NCBI GenBank assembly: GCA_016183815.1 | Contig: JACPDW010000007.1 | Span: 186,001 to 250,000, forward strand | DNA: 64,000 bases | Direction: 5' to 3' | Source of the DNA: Flavobacteriia bacterium | GTDB lineage: Bacteria; Bacteroidota; Bacteroidia; Flavobacteriales_D; Crocinitomicaceae | Shown: positions 62,820 through 64,000 of the stretch, in pieces | Numbering within the stretch: the stretch's first letter is position 1 | Layout: every line of letters starts with the position of its first letter | Program-made: the position numbers and the translations under genes | Notes under the pieces: model-generated | Databases searched by the model: none | Told to the model about the DNA's origin: nothing | What the model saw: only the letters and a program-made list of their open reading frames with translations

Positions 62820-63152
62820 ATGAAGACATATTATAATCCAGAAGACCTTAAAAAGTTTAGTTCAATTGGTGAATTTGAACCTCGTTTAGCAAAAAAATTT
62901 TTCGATTACTATGGAGAGGTTTTTAAAGAGGGTGCATTAACAGAAAGAGAAAAATCATTAATTGCTTTAGCCGTTGCCCATACCATTCAATGCCCTTATT
63001 GTATAGATGCTTATACTCAAGATACATTAGAAAAAGGTTGTGATGAAGCCCAAGTAATGGAAGCTGTTCATGTGGCTTCCGCTATTCGAGGAGGTGCTAC
63101 ATTAGTACATGGTGTTCAAATGATGAATAAATTTAAGGAACTGTCAATGTAA
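62820..63152 (+). CDS. AhpD-like protein of arsenosugar biosynthesis
   Basis: 110 residues of the carboxymuconolactone-decarboxylase/AhpD fold: LTEREKSLIALAVAHTIQ followed by the redox pair CPYC (C58 and C61 region) and the HVASAIRGGATLVHG helix. It matches the small family that accompanies the radical SAM protein ArsS. Its partner starts 7 nt downstream. The exact role in arsenosugar formation is not established. A TATTTTTG box lies at 62793-62800. Confidence 0.85.
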   Translation: MKTYYNPEDLKKFSSIGEFEPRLAKKFFDYYGEVFKEGALTEREKSLIALAVAHTIQCPYCIDAYTQDTLEKGCDEAQVMEAVHVASAIRGGATLVHGVQMMNKFKELSM

Positions 63153-63159
63153 TACTATA

Positions 63160-64000
63160 ATGTTTCTAAAATTTTCTAAACAATTAGACCTTCATGGTTT
63201 AAATCCGTATTTGCCAAAAAATATAGAAATTTTACAGGTGAATCTCGGTAAAATGTGCAACCAAACTTGTAAACATTGTCATGTGGACGCCGGACCTCAT
63301 CGAAAAGAGATAATGGACATGGATACCATGCAATATTGTTTAAACGCTTTAGATGTTTTACAATGCAAAACGGTGGACATTACAGGTGGGGCTCCAGAAA
63401 TGAATTCAAATTTTAGATGGTTTGTTGAAGAATGTTTTAATAAAGGAGTTAAAATTTTGATTAGGTGTAATTTAACAATTATTGAAGCCAATAAAAAATA
63501 TTATGACTTGCCTCATTTTTATAAACAGGTCCAAGTCGAAATTATTTCTTCTTTACCTTATTATTTACCTTCTAAAACAGATGCTCAAAGGGGAAAAGGC
63601 GTGTTTGATAAAAGTATTTCGGCTCTAAAAAAATTGAACGAAATTGGTTACGGCAAAGAAAATAGTGCATTAAAATTGCATTTGGTCTATAATCCAACGG
63701 GAGCATTTCTTCCAGGAAATCAAAAAGCCTTGGAGTCTGAATTTAAAATTAAATTGAAAAATTTATACGGCATTGACTTTTCCTCTTTGTTTACTATAAC
63801 TAATGTTCCCATTAATAGATTTTTACAGTATTTAAAAGATTCTGGAAATTATGGCCATTACATGGAAAAACTTCTACAATCATTTAATCCGAAAGCTGCT
63901 GAAAATACTATGTGTAGAAACACTCTCTCTGTTTCATGGGACGGATTTTTATACGATTGTGATTTTAATCAAATGCTGGATTTAAAAGTAAATTCTTCCG
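63160..64000 (+). CDS. arsS: Arsenosugar biosynthesis radical SAM protein ArsS (partial)
   Basis: Open from ATG 63160 to the right edge (280 codons seen; the family is about 330-350). Radical SAM motif CNQTCKHCHVDAGP carries the CxxxCxxC cluster ligands, followed by ITGGAPEMNSNFRWF and RCNLTI. The C-terminal part shows LHLVYNPTGAFLPGNQ and a second cysteine region (MCRNTLSVSWDGFLYDCDFN) typical of the DUF3641 extension. It is proposed to join a 5'-deoxyadenosyl group to arsenic on the way to oxo-arsenosugars. The partner gene is 7 nt upstream. Confidence 0.9.
   Translation, partial: MFLKFSKQLDLHGLNPYLPKNIEILQVNLGKMCNQTCKHCHVDAGPHRKEIMDMDTMQYCLNALDVLQCKTVDITGGAPEMNSNFRWFVEECFNKGVKILIRCNLTIIEANKKYYDLPHFYKQVQVEIISSLPYYLPSKTDAQRGKGVFDKSISALKKLNEIGYGKENSALKLHLVYNPTGAFLPGNQKALESEFKIKLKNLYGIDFSSLFTITNVPINRFLQYLKDSGNYGHYMEKLLQSFNPKAAENTMCRNTLSVSWDGFLYDCDFNQMLDLKVNSS

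Overview
The window is an AT-rich (roughly 30% GC) chromosomal segment from a Bacteroidota bacterium, most likely Flavobacteriales. Supporting signs are the C-terminal type IX secretion sorting domains on three secreted proteins, -7 promoter boxes of the TAnnTTTG type with TTG/TTTG boxes about 20 nt upstream, a dialkylresorcinol/flexirubin-type gene cluster, MuiA/DUF4139, ORF6N and DUF6922 families, and two cysteine-tailed family-9 glycosyltransferases. I see no rRNA, tRNA or CRISPR array.

Layout. 0-3.2 kb: an ECF sigma factor with a membrane anti-sigma-like partner (cut by the left edge), a TlpA-like redoxin, a secreted protein made of three tandem ~55-residue repeats, and rpiB. 3.6-7.5 kb: a multi-PAS HisKA_2 sensor kinase coupled to a LytTR response regulator. 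7.5-11.2 kb: a TylF-like methyltransferase, a large type IX secreted protein and a small zinc-ribbon protein. 11.2-20.3 kb: a ten-gene, tightly packed minus-strand operon (methyltransferase, flavodoxin-like DarA, KAS III DarB, a small protein, a BtrH-like acyltransferase, a two-gene ABC-2 exporter, ACP, ketosynthase, and a ketosynthase homologue without the catalytic Cys). It looks like a compact dialkylresorcinol/aryl-polyene ester pathway that lacks ketoreductase, dehydratase and ammonia lyase genes. A GT2-DUF2062 protein lies divergently beside it. 21.8-35 kb: mainly housekeeping genes: the SiaB/SiaC kinase-phosphoprotein pair, coaE, a MerR regulator, NlpC/P60, two GT9 enzymes, HAD phosphatases, a universal stress protein, hemL, dxs, yceH and an M28 peptidase.

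35-40.3 kb is an accessory, decaying region. It holds a cluster of 'gccacggattacacag' interspersed repeats, a MuiA/DUF4139 gene broken by one in-frame TAA, an ORF6N gene broken by a frameshift and a TAA, an apparently intact AbiEii-type toxin-antitoxin pair, and an antitoxin followed by a wrecked YafQ/RelE-type toxin, the last module lying between two ~51-bp direct repeats. 40.4-45.5 kb: a TetR-ABC-HlyD-TolC export operon whose ABC protein has lost most ATPase motifs except Walker A. 45.8-53.3 kb: a lipoprotein, an oligopeptide-binding lipoprotein, divergent oxyR/ahpC, a CpxP-like protein, an oligopeptidase B-like S9 peptidase and an NTF2-like protein. 53.3-57.1 kb: two paralogous type IX cargo proteins whose 3' ends and terminators are almost identical in DNA, although the rest has diverged. 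57.1-62.7 kb: an EamA transporter and the cell-shape operon mreC-mreD-mrdA-rodA (no mreB here). The right edge holds an arsenosugar-biosynthesis pair: an AhpD-like protein and a radical SAM ArsS cut by the window end.

Most genes look intact and chromosomal. The likeliest sources of new biology are the reduced dialkylresorcinol operon, the degenerate ABC exporter, the triple-repeat secreted protein, and the 35-40 kb region of repeats and broken genes.
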